From NCBI RefSeq assembly GCF_013407855.1, contig NZ_JACBZH010000001.1, forward strand, positions 2,046,001 to 2,110,000: a stretch of 64,000 nucleotides of DNA, given 5' to 3'. The translations under genes were made by a program, and so were the position numbers. The stretch is from Actinopolymorpha rutila. Its GTDB lineage: Bacteria > Actinomycetota > Actinomycetes > Propionibacteriales > Actinopolymorphaceae. Of this stretch, positions 27,823 to 36,097 are shown in pieces (the stretch's first letter is position 1; the number at the start of each line of letters is the position of its first letter). The notes beneath the pieces were generated by a model that saw only the letters and a program-made list of their open reading frames with translations, had not been told where the DNA came from and ran no database searches.

Positions 27823-28452
27823 TCAGTGGCCGCGGCCGATCCACTCCTGCAGGTGCGGTCGCTCCGCGCCGACCGTGGTGGTGTCGCCGTGCCCGGTGTG
27901 CACCACCGTCTCCGGCGGCAGCGTCAGCAGCCGGTCCCGGATCGAGTCGATGATCGTGCCGAAGTCGGAGAACGAACGCCCGGTGGCGCCCGGCCCGCCG
28001 GCGAACAACGTGTCGCCGCTGAACACAGCGCCCAGGTCGGGCGCGGACAGGCAGACCCCTCCGGGTGAGTGACCCGGTGTGTGCACGGCGGTCAGCGTGA
28101 CGTCGCCCACCGGGAACTCCTGCCCGTCGGCGAGATCGGCGTCCGGTGCGGCGTCGGGGTGTACGACGTCCCACAGCATCCGGTCCGCCGGGTGCAGCCA
28201 GACCGGCGCCTTCGTCGACTCGGCCAGGTCGCGGGCGGCGCCGATGTGGTCGTCGTGCCCGTGCGTGCACACGATCGCGGTGACCCGGCGATCGCCCACC
28301 GCGTCCCGGATCGGCCCGGCGTCGTGGGCGGGGTCGATCACCAGCACCTCGTTGTCGTCGCCCACCAGCCAGACGTTGTTGTCGACGTCCCAGGTGCCAC
28401 CGTCCAGGCTGAACGTGCCGGAGGTGACCACCCTCTCGATCCGCGCGCTCAC
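27823..28452 (-). CDS. MBL-fold hydrolase partnered with MscR
   Basis: A 209-residue metallo-beta-lactamase-fold enzyme of the glyoxalase-II type. The metal motif is THGHDDH (His64, His66, Asp68, His69), followed by [16 protein letters not shown] and a final HTGHGDTT. The GTG start overlaps the mscR stop (GTGA), so the two proteins are made together. The same pairing occurs in M. tuberculosis (Rv2259-Rv2260). MscR makes S-formylmycothiol from formaldehyde, and a thioester hydrolase would be needed to finish the route; this enzyme is a good candidate (inference). Confidence 0.9.
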   Translation of the reverse strand: MSARIERVVTSGTFSLDGGTWDVDNNVWLVGDDNEVLVIDPAHDAGPIRDAVGDRRVTAIVCTHGHDDHIGAARDLAESTKAPVWLHPADRMLWDVVHPDAAPDADLADGQEFPVGDVTLTAVHTPGHSPGGVCLSAPDLGAVFSGDTLFAGGPGATGRSFSDFGTIIDSIRDRLLTLPPETVVHTGHGDTTTVGAERPHLQEWIGRGH

Positions 28453-29534
28453 TTCATCACCACCACGGACCGCAGCACGTCACCGGCGTGCATCTTGGTG
28501 AACGCCTCCTCGACGTCACCGATGCCGATCTCCTCGGTGACGAAGGCCTCCAGCGGCAGCCGGCCCTGGCGGTAGAGGTCGATCAGCATCGGGAAGTCGC
28601 GCTCGGGCAGGCAGTCGCCGTACCACGACGACTTCAGCGATCCGCCTCGGGCGAAGAAGTCGATGAACGGGAGTTCGAGCTTCTGCTCCGGGGTGGGTAC
28701 GCCGACCAGGACGACCGTACCGGCGAGGTCGCGGGCGTAGAAGGCCTGCTTGTACGTCTCGGGCAGGCCGATCGCCTCGATAGCGAGGTCGACGCCGAAC
28801 CCGCCGGTCAGCTCCTGGATGCGCTCCACGGCGTTCTCGTTGCGGGCGTTCACCGTGTGGGTGGCGCCGAACTGCCGCGCCCACGCGAGCTTGCGGTCGT
28901 CCACGTCCACCGCGATCACGGTGGTCGCGCCGCCGAGGCTGGCGCCGGCGACCGCGGCGTCACCCACGCCGCCGCAGCCGAACACCGCAACCGAGTCGCC
29001 GCGCTGGACGTTGCCGGTGTTGAGGGCCGCACCCAGGCCGGCCATCACGCCGCAGCCGAGCAGGCCGGCGACCGTGGCCGGGGTGCCAGGGTCGACCTTC
29101 GTGCACTGGCCGGCCGCCACCAGCGTCTTCTCCGCGAACGCGCCGATGCCGAGGGCGGGGGAGAGCTCGGTGCCGTCTGCGAGCGTCATCTTCTGCTTGG
29201 CGTTGTGGGTGTCGAAGCAGTACCACGGCCGGCCACGCCTGCAGGCCCGGCACTTGCCGCACACCGCGCGCCAGTTGAGGATCACGAAGTCGCCGGGGGC
29301 CACGTCGTCGACGCCCTCACCGACCGACTCCACGACGCCGGCCGCCTCGTGCCCGAGGAGGTACGGATAGTCGTCGCCGATCCCGCCCTGCTTGTAGTGC
29401 AGGTCGGTGTGGCAGACGCCGCACGCCTGCACCTTGACCAGCGCCTCACCGGGTCCCGGGTCGGGCACGTGGATCGTCTCCACGCTGACCGGCTCGTTCT
29501 TGGCTCGGGCCACGACAGCCTGTACGTCCGGCAT
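28449..29534 (-). CDS. mscR: S-(hydroxymethyl)mycothiol dehydrogenase / nitrosomycothiol reductase
   Basis: A 361-residue zinc-dependent class III-like alcohol dehydrogenase using mycothiol in place of glutathione. Catalytic zinc ligands are Cys41 (CGVCHTD) and His62-Glu63 (GHEAAG); structural zinc ligands are Cys92, Cys95, Cys98 and Cys106. The NAD-binding loop is [12 protein letters not shown]. Sequence features such as [15 protein letters not shown] and WYCFDTHNA match actinobacterial MscR/AdhE2. It oxidises the formaldehyde-mycothiol adduct and reduces S-nitrosomycothiol in the cytoplasm. ATG 29534 has GAAGGGAAG upstream. It is the first gene of a two-gene operon with the MBL-fold hydrolase. 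Confidence 0.93.
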   Translation of the reverse strand: MPDVQAVVARAKNEPVSVETIHVPDPGPGEALVKVQACGVCHTDLHYKQGGIGDDYPYLLGHEAAGVVESVGEGVDDVAPGDFVILNWRAVCGKCRACRRGRPWYCFDTHNAKQKMTLADGTELSPALGIGAFAEKTLVAAGQCTKVDPGTPATVAGLLGCGVMAGLGAALNTGNVQRGDSVAVFGCGGVGDAAVAGASLGGATTVIAVDVDDRKLAWARQFGATHTVNARNENAVERIQELTGGFGVDLAIEAIGLPETYKQAFYARDLAGTVVLVGVPTPEQKLELPFIDFFARGGSLKSSWYGDCLPERDFPMLIDLYRQGRLPLEAFVTEEIGIGDVEEAFTKMHAGDVLRSVVVMK

Positions 29535-29660
29535 CGGCGTACTTCCCTTCGGATCGTTCGGTGGTTCGGTTGATTCGATCGGGTGGTTCGCTTCGCGGTT
29601 CGATCCTTCCAGGACGCGCGCCCGGTTGGGAACCCGGGCACGCGCCCTGTCGGCCGGGCC

Positions 29661-31490
29661 TCAGCGCCGGTGCCGGCCCCGCGCCGTTGCCTCGTGGGCT
29701 GCGTCGGAACCGGCGTCGGGTCCGCGCCCGCGCAGCGGGATCTCGCGTACGGCGAGAACCGCGAGGAACGCCAGCACCACCAACGGCACCGCCATCAGGT
29801 AGATCCGGTCCAGGCCGAGGGTGAAGCCCTCCCGTACGACCGACCGCAGCGGCTCCGACAGCCGGGCGATCTCCGCGGGCGTACCCAGGTGCGGTGCCAG
29901 GGAGCCTCCCGACGGCCGCACCCGCACACCGTGCTCGGCGAGGAGTTCGGGGATGGCGGAGGTGAGCCGGGAGCTGAGCACCGCGCCGAAGACCGCGACG
30001 CCGACCGCTCCGCCCATGGAACGGAAGAACGTCGAGGCGGAGGTGGCGATCCCGAGGTCGCGCCGCTCGGAGGTGTTCTGCACCGCGAGAATCAGCACCT
30101 GCATGGTGAAGCCCAGGCCGGCGCCGAAGATGAGCATGTAGCCGCAGACGGCGACCATCGGGGTGTCCACCCGCAGCGTGGCCAGCAGGGCGGTGCCGAT
30201 GCCGACCAGGGCCAGGCCCACCAGTGGGAACACCTTCCAGCGTCCCCACTTCGTGATCGCCCGGCCGCTCAGCACAGACACCGACAGCATCCCGACGACC
30301 AGCGGGAACGTCAGCAGCCCGGACGCGGTGGGGCTCTGGCCCCGCACGACCTGGAGGTACTGCGGCAGGTAGATCATCGCGCCGAACATCGCGAAGCCGG
30401 TGAAGAACGCCGCGGTGCCGGTGAGGTTGAACGTCGGGTTGCGGAACAGCCGGGGCGGCAGGATGGGTTCGGCTGCCCGGCGTTCGACCAGTACGGCCGC
30501 GACCAGACCGCCGAGGGCGAGCGCGGCCAGCAGCAGCGACCAGCCCGACACCCAGCCGAACTCCTTGCCGCCGAGCGAGGCCAGCAGCAGCAGCGAGGTC
30601 ACCGCACCTGTGATGACGGTGGCGCCGAGCCAGTCGATCCGGGTCTCGCGGTGTTCCCGCGGCAGGTTCAGGGTCTTCTGGAGTACGACCGAGGCGACCA
30701 CGGCGATCGGAATGCCGACGTAGAAGCACCAGCGCCAGCCGGGCCCGTCGACGAGGAAACCGCCGATCAGCGGGCCCGCGACGGTGGCCACGCCGAACGA
30801 CGCGCCGAGGTAGCCGGAGTAACGGCCCCGCTCGCGGGGGCTCACGATGTCGGCCATGATCGCCTGGGACAGCGCCATCAGGCCGCCGGCGCCGATGCCC
30901 TGCCCGGCCCGGGCGGCGATCATCTCGCCCATCGACTGGGACAGCCCGGCGAGCGCCGAGGTCACCACGAAGACGGCGATGGCGACCTGCATCAGCGGCT
31001 TGCGGCCGTACAGGTCGGAGATCTTGCCCCACAGCGGTGTGGAGACGGTGGTGGTGAGGAGGGTGGCGCTGGCCACCCACGCGAGCTGGTCCTGGCCGCC
31101 GAGGTCACCCACGATCGTGGGGAGGGCGGTGCCGACGACGGTGCCGGACAACGAGGAGACGAACAGGCACAGCAGCAGCGCCCAGACGATCTCGAGGATC
31201 TGCTTGTGGGTGAACGCCGGCGGGTTCGAGGTCGTCGCGGCGGTCGCCGCCGCTCCGGGCTGGGCCGCGCTGGACACGGCGGCCGGGCTGACCGCGCTGG
31301 GGGCGGCGGCCGGGACGGGCGAGGGAGAGGTGCTCGAGGGACTCGGCTCGCTCTCCGGGCTGGCGGTGGGGCTGGGTACCGCCCTGGCGGCCGGGCTGGT
31401 GGCTGCCCTGGGAGCCGGGGCGGTGGACTGACGGTTGGCGGAACGGCTGGTCGGATCCGTGACGCTGGTATGTGAGCCGGACGCGGACAT
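29661..31490 (-). CDS. DHA2-family MFS drug exporter
   Basis: A 609-residue transporter with 14 predicted membrane segments (EmrB/QacA type). Motif A is GKISDLYGRKPLMQ, and motif C of antiporters is visible as GPLIGGFLVDGPGWRWCFYV. An unusual Ser/Pro/Ala-rich hydrophilic N-terminus of about 90 residues precedes the first helix (ILEIVWALLLCLFVSSLSGT). The C-terminus is basic and Gly/Arg-rich. Proton-driven efflux of toxic compounds is the family role; the substrate is unknown. No Shine-Dalgarno is evident before ATG 31490, and a later in-frame start is possible. CTGTGA-N16-TCACAG (31513-31540) lies upstream and could bind a regulator. Confidence 0.88.
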   Translation of the reverse strand: MSASGSHTSVTDPTSRSANRQSTAPAPRAATSPAARAVPSPTASPESEPSPSSTSPSPVPAAAPSAVSPAAVSSAAQPGAAATAATTSNPPAFTHKQILEIVWALLLCLFVSSLSGTVVGTALPTIVGDLGGQDQLAWVASATLLTTTVSTPLWGKISDLYGRKPLMQVAIAVFVVTSALAGLSQSMGEMIAARAGQGIGAGGLMALSQAIMADIVSPRERGRYSGYLGASFGVATVAGPLIGGFLVDGPGWRWCFYVGIPIAVVASVVLQKTLNLPREHRETRIDWLGATVITGAVTSLLLLASLGGKEFGWVSGWSLLLAALALGGLVAAVLVERRAAEPILPPRLFRNPTFNLTGTAAFFTGFAMFGAMIYLPQYLQVVRGQSPTASGLLTFPLVVGMLSVSVLSGRAITKWGRWKVFPLVGLALVGIGTALLATLRVDTPMVAVCGYMLIFGAGLGFTMQVLILAVQNTSERRDLGIATSASTFFRSMGGAVGVAVFGAVLSSRLTSAIPELLAEHGVRVRPSGGSLAPHLGTPAEIARLSEPLRSVVREGFTLGLDRIYLMAVPLVVLAFLAVLAVREIPLRGRGPDAGSDAAHEATARGRHRR

Positions 31491-31719
31491 CGCGGGGTGA
31501 GCACTCCGATTTCTGTGAGGGGTACGGTCGACTTTCACAGGATATGGTTGCTTTCTGCAACTGTGTTTCGAACGTTGGAATGTCCTGGCCCGCTGACCGT
31601 CATCGGCCGCGCCGGTGCTGCGGCCGCACGCCCTCGGAGAAACCCGGCATCCCGGCCGATGCGCGGCACCTCGTGCCCTAGGGTGGCGACGACTCCGAAC
31701 GGCGTGAGGGGAGGCCCGC

Positions 31720-32502
31720 GTGGACACCTGGGTGCGGCTGGAGGTGGCGGACGGCGTCGGCACGATCCGGCTCGACCGGCCGCCGATGAACGCGCTGGAC
31801 ACCGCCATGCAGGAGCAGATCCGGGCGGCGGCGCGGGAGGCGACCGACCGGGACGACGTGGCCGCGGTGGTGCTCTACGGCGGTGAGCGGGTGTTCGCCG
31901 CGGGCGCGGACATCAAGGAGATGCTGGACATGTCCTACGCCGACATGGAGGTCCGGTCGCGCGGACTCACCTCGGCGTTCGACAGCGTGGCCCGCATCCC
32001 CAAGCCGGTGGTGGCCGCGATCACCGGGTATGCCCTCGGCGGCGGCTGCGAGCTGGCGCTGACCGCCGACCGGCGGGTCGGCGCCGCGACCGCTCGCCTG
32101 GGCCAGCCCGAGATCAAGCTCGGCGTGATTCCTGGTGCGGGCGGCACCCAGCGGCTGGCGAGGCTGGTCGGCCCGTCGGTGGCCAAGGACCTGATCTTCA
32201 CCGGGCGCATGGTCGACGCCGCCGAGGCGCGCGCGGTCGGGCTGCTGGACGAGGTGGTCGAGGACGAGGCGCCGGACGCGGTCTACGCCGCGGCCCGGGC
32301 CTGGGCGGCACAGTTCGTCGGCGGGCCGGCGGTGGCCCTGCGGGCGGCCAAGTCCGCGATCGACCGGGGGCTCGACGTCGACCTCGGCACCGGCCTGGAG
32401 ATCGAACGCCAGAGCTTCGCCGCGTTGTTCGCCACGCAGGACCGCACGATCGGAATGCGGGCGTTCGTGGACAAGCAGCCGCCCCGCTTCGAGGGATGCT
32501 GA
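31720..32502 (+). CDS. Enoyl-CoA hydratase/isomerase
   Basis: A 260-residue crotonase-fold enzyme of fatty-acid beta-oxidation, hydrating 2-enoyl-CoA. The oxyanion-hole segments are FAAGADIKEM (about 63-72) and ALGGGCELALTADRR. The two catalytic glutamates fit Glu in GGGCELA and Glu in GQPEIKLGVIPGAGGTQRL. Residues MNALDTAMQ near the start match the EchA8 group. GTG 31720 follows GAGGGGAGG; a TAGGGT -10 lies at 31679-31684. The methyltransferase downstream (55 bases) may share the transcript. Confidence 0.92.
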   Translation: MDTWVRLEVADGVGTIRLDRPPMNALDTAMQEQIRAAAREATDRDDVAAVVLYGGERVFAAGADIKEMLDMSYADMEVRSRGLTSAFDSVARIPKPVVAAITGYALGGGCELALTADRRVGAATARLGQPEIKLGVIPGAGGTQRLARLVGPSVAKDLIFTGRMVDAAEARAVGLLDEVVEDEAPDAVYAAARAWAAQFVGGPAVALRAAKSAIDRGLDVDLGTGLEIERQSFAALFATQDRTIGMRAFVDKQPPRFEGC

Positions 32503-32557
32503 CCCCGGGTTGCCGCCGCCCCACCGCACCGCCGATCCACCGAGCGCAAGGAGCCCG

Positions 32558-33589
32558 ATGTCTTCGCCCGTCGAGGAGTTCGCACCGAACCCGAACGCAC
32601 CGAGCGCACCGGACGGGTCGTCGCCGGCCGACCCGGCACCGCACCCGGTGGCGAGCGCGGAGGAGGTGGAGGCGGCCTGGGGTGACCCCAAGCTCGCCAA
32701 CGTGCTCTACCACGACTGGGAGGCGCAGAGCTACGACTCCAAGTGGTCCATCTCCTTCGACGACCGCTGCATCGCCTACGCCCGGGACCGGTTCGTGGCT
32801 GCCGCCGGAGCGGCCGGCTGGCCGTACGCGAAGTCGCTGGAAGTGGGCTGCGGCACCGGCTTCTTCAGCCTCAACCTCCGCCAGGCCGGCGTCGTCGACG
32901 AGGTGCACGTGACCGACCTGTCGCCGGGCATGGTGGAGGCCGCCCGGCAGAACGCCCGCCGGCTGGGGTTCGAGGCGCAGGGCCGGGTGGCCGACGCCGA
33001 ACGACTGCCCTACCCCGACGAGACCTTCGACCTGGTCGTCGGGCACGCGGTCATCCACCACATCCCCGACGTCGAACTCGCGTTCGCGGAGATGCTGCGG
33101 GTGCTTCGCCCGGGCGGGCGGTTCGTGATCTGCGGCGAGCCGACGAGGTACGGCGACCTGGTGGCGCGCAAGCTCTCCCAGGCGACGTGGTGGCTGGCCA
33201 CCCGGGCAACCCACACACCTCCGCTGCGCAGGCGGTGGGCCCGCTCGAAGGAGGAGCTGAACGAGTCCTCCCGAGCCGCGGCCCTGGAGTCGGTGGTCGA
33301 CCTGCACACCTTCGACCCGGACGCGCTCGCCAGGACCGCCGAGCGCGCGGGCGCCGCGGACGTGCGGACCGTCACCGAGGAGCTGACCGCCGCGTGGTTC
33401 GGCTGGCCGGTCCGGACGTTCGAGTACGCCGTCAACCCTGACCGCCTCGGCTGGGGATGGGCCAACTTCGCCTACCGGAGCTGGCAGCGGCTGAGCGCGG
33501 TCGACCGGATGCTGAAGCCCCTGGTGCCCGCCGAGCTGTACTACAACGTCTCGATTACCGGAATCCGGCACCCTTCGCATCCCGCGTGA
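32558..33589 (+). CDS. Class I SAM-dependent methyltransferase
   Basis: A 343-residue methyltransferase. The SAM-binding motif I is LEVGCGTGFFSLNLRQAG (about 103-120), followed by acidic DLSPGMVEAARQNARRLG, motif post-I ADAERLPYPDETFDLVVGHA and FVICGEPTRYGD. The first 35 residues are Pro/Ala/Ser-rich. The C-terminal 130 residues (WWLATRATHTPPLRRRWARS ... LVPAELYYNVSITG) are not standard and may be a substrate domain; hydrophobic and Trp-rich patches suggest a lipid or membrane-bound substrate (inference). ATG 32558 has AAGGAG upstream, which decides it over an earlier in-frame start. Confidence 0.85.
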   Translation: MSSPVEEFAPNPNAPSAPDGSSPADPAPHPVASAEEVEAAWGDPKLANVLYHDWEAQSYDSKWSISFDDRCIAYARDRFVAAAGAAGWPYAKSLEVGCGTGFFSLNLRQAGVVDEVHVTDLSPGMVEAARQNARRLGFEAQGRVADAERLPYPDETFDLVVGHAVIHHIPDVELAFAEMLRVLRPGGRFVICGEPTRYGDLVARKLSQATWWLATRATHTPPLRRRWARSKEELNESSRAAALESVVDLHTFDPDALARTAERAGAADVRTVTEELTAAWFGWPVRTFEYAVNPDRLGWGWANFAYRSWQRLSAVDRMLKPLVPAELYYNVSITGIRHPSHPA

Positions 33590-33619
33590 CCGACACCGGA
33601 GGACAAAGCGGTCGAGGCG

Positions 33620-33648
33620 TGGTCAGACGAGCACGAAAGTGATACGTT
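33620..33648 (+). promoter_or_regulatory. Candidate promoter of the cold-shock gene
   Basis: TGGTCA (33620-33625), a 17-base spacer and TACGTT (33643-33648). It would give a 5' leader of about 185 nt before the csp start, the long leader typical of cold-shock genes. Weak match; tentative. Confidence 0.35.
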
Positions 33649-33838
33649 CCTGCGCGGTCGTTCGTCGTTTCGACAAGACGCGCGGGAGCGTGTGCCGCAG
33701 GCCGTCCGAGCATTCGGTGGTCTGCGCACGTGGCTCTCGGCCCGCGGGATTCGACACGCGGGCAGTGCCCCGTGGCGACTCGGTGCTCGTGAGGTTCGAG
33801 TGCTGCACCAACGTCTCCGCGAGGGGAAACAGAGAAAC

Positions 33839-34039
33839 ATGGCGCAGGGAACCGTCAAGTGGTTCAACGCTGACAAGGGCTTCGGCTTCATCTCCGTCGA
33901 CGGCGGTCAGGACGTGTTCGTCCACTTCTCCGCGATCGTCGCCGACGGCTACCGCTCCCTGGACGAGGACCAGCGCGTCGAGTTCGACGTCGTGCAGGGT
34001 CCGAAGGGCCCGCAGGCGGAGAACGTCCGCACGGTGTGA
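33839..34039 (+). CDS. Cold-shock protein, CspA family
   Basis: A 66-residue nucleic-acid-binding OB-fold protein (usual length 66-70). RNP1 is KGFGFISV and RNP2 is VFVHFSAI, preceded by the invariant GTVKWFN. It acts as an RNA chaperone in the cytoplasm. ATG 33839 with GAGGGGA upstream defines the start; longer frames upstream are leader sequence. Immediately after the stop lies the four-fold hairpin repeat that probably terminates its transcript. Confidence 0.96.
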   Translation: MAQGTVKWFNADKGFGFISVDGGQDVFVHFSAIVADGYRSLDEDQRVEFDVVQGPKGPQAENVRTV

Positions 34040-34082
34040 CCCTTGTCCGGGTGTGGTCGCACACATCACGGTGAGAAACGCG

Positions 34083-34253
34083 TTGGCCCGCAGGCTCCCT
34101 GCGGGCCAACGTTGTGTTCGGTGGTGCGCCCGCAGGCTCCCTGCGGGCCAACGTTGTGTTCGGTGGTGCGCCCGCAGGCTCCCTGCGGGCCAACGTTGTG
34201 TTCGGTGGTGCGCCCGCAGGCTCCCTGCGGGCCAACGTTGTGTTCGGGGCAGC
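34083..34253 (+). repeat. Four tandem 42-bp units, each a terminator-like hairpin
   Basis: Four head-to-tail copies (34086-34127, 34128-34169, 34170-34211, 34212-34253), the first three identical and the last differing only in its final bases. Each has GCCCGCAGG-CTC-CCTGCGGGC, a 9-bp stem with a 3-base loop, followed by CAACGTTGTGTTCGG; in the first copy TTGG/CCAA extends the stem to 12 bp. It begins 43 bases after the csp stop and ends 28 bases before the acyltransferase start. Because 42 is a multiple of 3, all frames stay open across it, creating false ORFs. It probably acts as a stacked terminator or insulator. Confidence 0.9.
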
Positions 34254-34281
34254 ACCGTTGCATGCCCTAGGGTCTGGTGCC

Positions 34282-35073
34282 GTGGTACGTCGTTCCCGGG
34301 ATCCGCGGCAGGCCCGCTTCCTCACTCTGGCCAGCCTGCGCTGGGTCGTCCGGCACCAGGCGTGGACGCCCTACCACCTCCTGCGCTACTGGCGCTTCTG
34401 GCTGTTCCGGTTGCGGAATCCGCACGTCGTCACCGAGGGGTTCGTCTTCCTCGGCCGACGCGTCGAGGTGCGCGCCCGGCGCGGCTACGGCCGGGTGGTG
34501 CTGGGCCGGTGGGTGCACCTGGGCGACGGCACCCGGCTACACGCGCACGAGGGCACGCTCCGGATCGGCGACAAGTGCGTGCTGGGCCGGGACGTGACCG
34601 TCAACTGCTACCTGGACGTGGAGATCGGCCGGTCCTGCCTGTTCGCCGACTGGGTCTACGTCTGCGACTTCGACCACGTGACCACCGACCTCGCCGTACC
34701 CATCAAGGACCAGGGGCTGGTCAAGTCACCGGTGCGGATCGGTCCGGACTGCTGGCTGGGCACGAAGGTCACCGTGGTCCGCGGTACGACGGTCGGCACC
34801 GGTGCGGTCCTGGCCGCGCACGCTGTGGTTCGCGGCGAGGTGCCCGACTTCGGCGTGGCGGCGGGGGTGCCGGCCCGGGTCGTGAAGAACCGCCGGGACG
34901 CCTATGCGGCGGACGCGGGCAGGCGGGCCTACCTCGAGGGTCTGGCCCGGGGCGCCGAGGAGGCCGCCGGCAAGGCCCGGGGAAGCGCGGCGCGGAACGA
35001 TGCCGACGGCGGCGCCGAGGATGGCGCGGCGCGGGAAGCCCGGCCGGGTCAACCGGCGCGGGGCTCGTCCTGA
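34282..35073 (+). CDS. Left-handed beta-helix (hexapeptide) acyltransferase
   Basis: A 263-residue transferase of the LbH O-acetyltransferase group. Hexapeptide turns run from about residue 60 to 200 (RVVLGRWVHLGDGTRLHAHE, LRIGDKCVLGRDVTVNCYLD, VRIGPDCWLGTKVTVVRGTT, VGTGAVLAAHAVV). The catalytic His is likely in CDFDHVTTD. The helix ends with the typical AAGVPARVVKNR. The first 45 residues are basic and aromatic (YHLLRYWRFWLFRLRNPHVV), possibly membrane-associated; the tail is Ala/Gly-rich. Such enzymes acylate sugars of surface polymers. GTG 34282 is taken because TAGGGT (34268-34273) predicts transcription from this point; extension through the upstream repeats is artefactual. Confidence 0.85.
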   Translation: MVRRSRDPRQARFLTLASLRWVVRHQAWTPYHLLRYWRFWLFRLRNPHVVTEGFVFLGRRVEVRARRGYGRVVLGRWVHLGDGTRLHAHEGTLRIGDKCVLGRDVTVNCYLDVEIGRSCLFADWVYVCDFDHVTTDLAVPIKDQGLVKSPVRIGPDCWLGTKVTVVRGTTVGTGAVLAAHAVVRGEVPDFGVAAGVPARVVKNRRDAYAADAGRRAYLEGLARGAEEAAGKARGSAARNDADGGAEDGAAREARPGQPARGSS

Positions 35074-35534
35074 CCGACGGGTTCCGGTTCGGCGTGGCCT
35101 TCGGGCCGGGCTTCGAGCCGATCGTCGGACCGGTCGTGGAGCCGGTCCTCGGCGTGGTCGCCGTCGCCTGACCCCCGGCCGAGGGAGACGACACGGAGCG
35201 CGTCCCGGAGCGCGGCCTGCTGCTCGGGGTTCATCGCCTCGATGAAGTACACCAGAGCCGTGGCCGGTCCGGCGGCGGCCGACCAGGCGTCGTGCATGAG
35301 GGCGGCAGTGTAGGAGTCGCGGGACATCACCGGCGTGTAGACGTACGCCCGGCCGGCGGCCTCCCGGCGCAGCCAGCCCTTGCGGTACAGCTTGTCCAGC
35401 ACTGTCATCACGGTGGTGTGCGCCAAGGTTCGCTCCGGCGCCAGCATCCGGCGGACATCGCGCACCTGGAGAGGTCGGTCGGCGGCCCACAGCTGGAACA
35501 TCACCCGTTCCTCGAGCTCACCGAACGATCGCAT
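35049..35534 (-). CDS. BlaI/MecI-family repressor
   Basis: A 161-residue winged-helix repressor. MRSFGELEERVMFQLWAADR opens the HTH, with recognition region LAHTTVMTVLDKLYRKGWLR and wing EAAGRAYVYTPVMSRDSYTA. The dimerisation helices follow (AMNPEQQAALRDALRVV). The last 45 residues are an acidic/basic tail (HAEDRLHDRSDDRLEARPEG) absent from typical BlaI. ATG 35534 has GGGAGG upstream. No BlaR1-type M56 sensor protease is next to it, so the signal input is unclear. Its 3' end overlaps the acyltransferase 3' end by 25 bases. A small inverted repeat CATC-GTA-GATG (35623-35633) upstream could be its operator. Confidence 0.88.
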   Translation of the reverse strand: MRSFGELEERVMFQLWAADRPLQVRDVRRMLAPERTLAHTTVMTVLDKLYRKGWLRREAAGRAYVYTPVMSRDSYTAALMHDAWSAAAGPATALVYFIEAMNPEQQAALRDALRVVSLGRGSGDGDHAEDRLHDRSDDRLEARPEGHAEPEPVGQDEPRAG

Positions 35535-36097
35535 CCGACCTCCCGTCGCGTCCGGGGCGAATCCCGGTCGGCACCTGGCCGATGTGAACTGCGTCACACG
35601 TCAAGGTCGGATTGCTATCGATCATCGTAGATGTCTCCGGCCGGCCCGTCGTGATTGCGTCAAACGAACAAATCGGCATTCTCGGCACTCTTCGTCGAAG
35701 GGATGACCTTTCCTGAAAGCTCACGTCAAAGCGGCTTTCCTGCCGTTGTGAAACCGCTCGGCGGCAGTCCGTGCCCATGAAGTCGCGACTATATCCGGGC
35801 GCTGTCTTCTTCACCACTACGACCTCGGATCGTAGCGAGCTGCCGAACGCAGGCTGGAAAGTGGCGAAGGTCCTCTGTTAGACCTGTCCCGGAGCCGATG
35901 ACCTGGGGATTCGTGAAGAGTTCACCACTGGTCAGCTGCTTCGGTAAATGTCCGTAAAGACACCCAGTCCTTTCTCGGGGGGGCGGCAGTTTCGCCGCCA
36001 CGCCTGGGTGACTCACGCCCGCACCAGGGCACGGTACGCACATTTCCGCGCACGTCCGCGCGGTGGTGAGAGCTGCCGTCGAACGAGCGAGGAAGCG
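35535..36097. other. Long, lower-GC divergent intergenic region
   Basis: A 563-base gap between the BlaI-type gene and the M23 peptidase. It is more AT-rich than its surroundings. I see the CATCGTAGATG inverted repeat (35623-35633), a 35-codon frame from ATG 35777 (MKSRLYPGAVFFTTTT...) without support, and the ribosome site GAGGA at 36088-36092. I searched for a c-di-AMP riboswitch, common before actinobacterial peptidoglycan hydrolases, and do not recognise one. Confidence 0.4.

Noticed and set aside
31513..31540. CRP-type operator (CTGTGA...TCACAG) before the DHA2 transporter
   Set aside because: The half-sites are 16 bases apart instead of 6, so it is not a CRP site; at most an unspecified inverted repeat.
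34086..34253. CRISPR array
   Set aside because: Units are contiguous with no unique spacers, and no cas genes are present.
34114..34281. Open frame through the 42-bp repeats giving a repetitive peptide (GAPAGSLRANVVF units) fused to the acyltransferase
   Set aside because: The repeat length is a multiple of 3, so all frames stay open on both strands; a promoter and a natural start lie after the array, and the peptide resembles no acyltransferase N-terminus.
35840..36097. c-di-AMP (ydaO) riboswitch before the M23 peptidase
   Set aside because: The position would fit, but the conserved core segments of that riboswitch are not recognisable.
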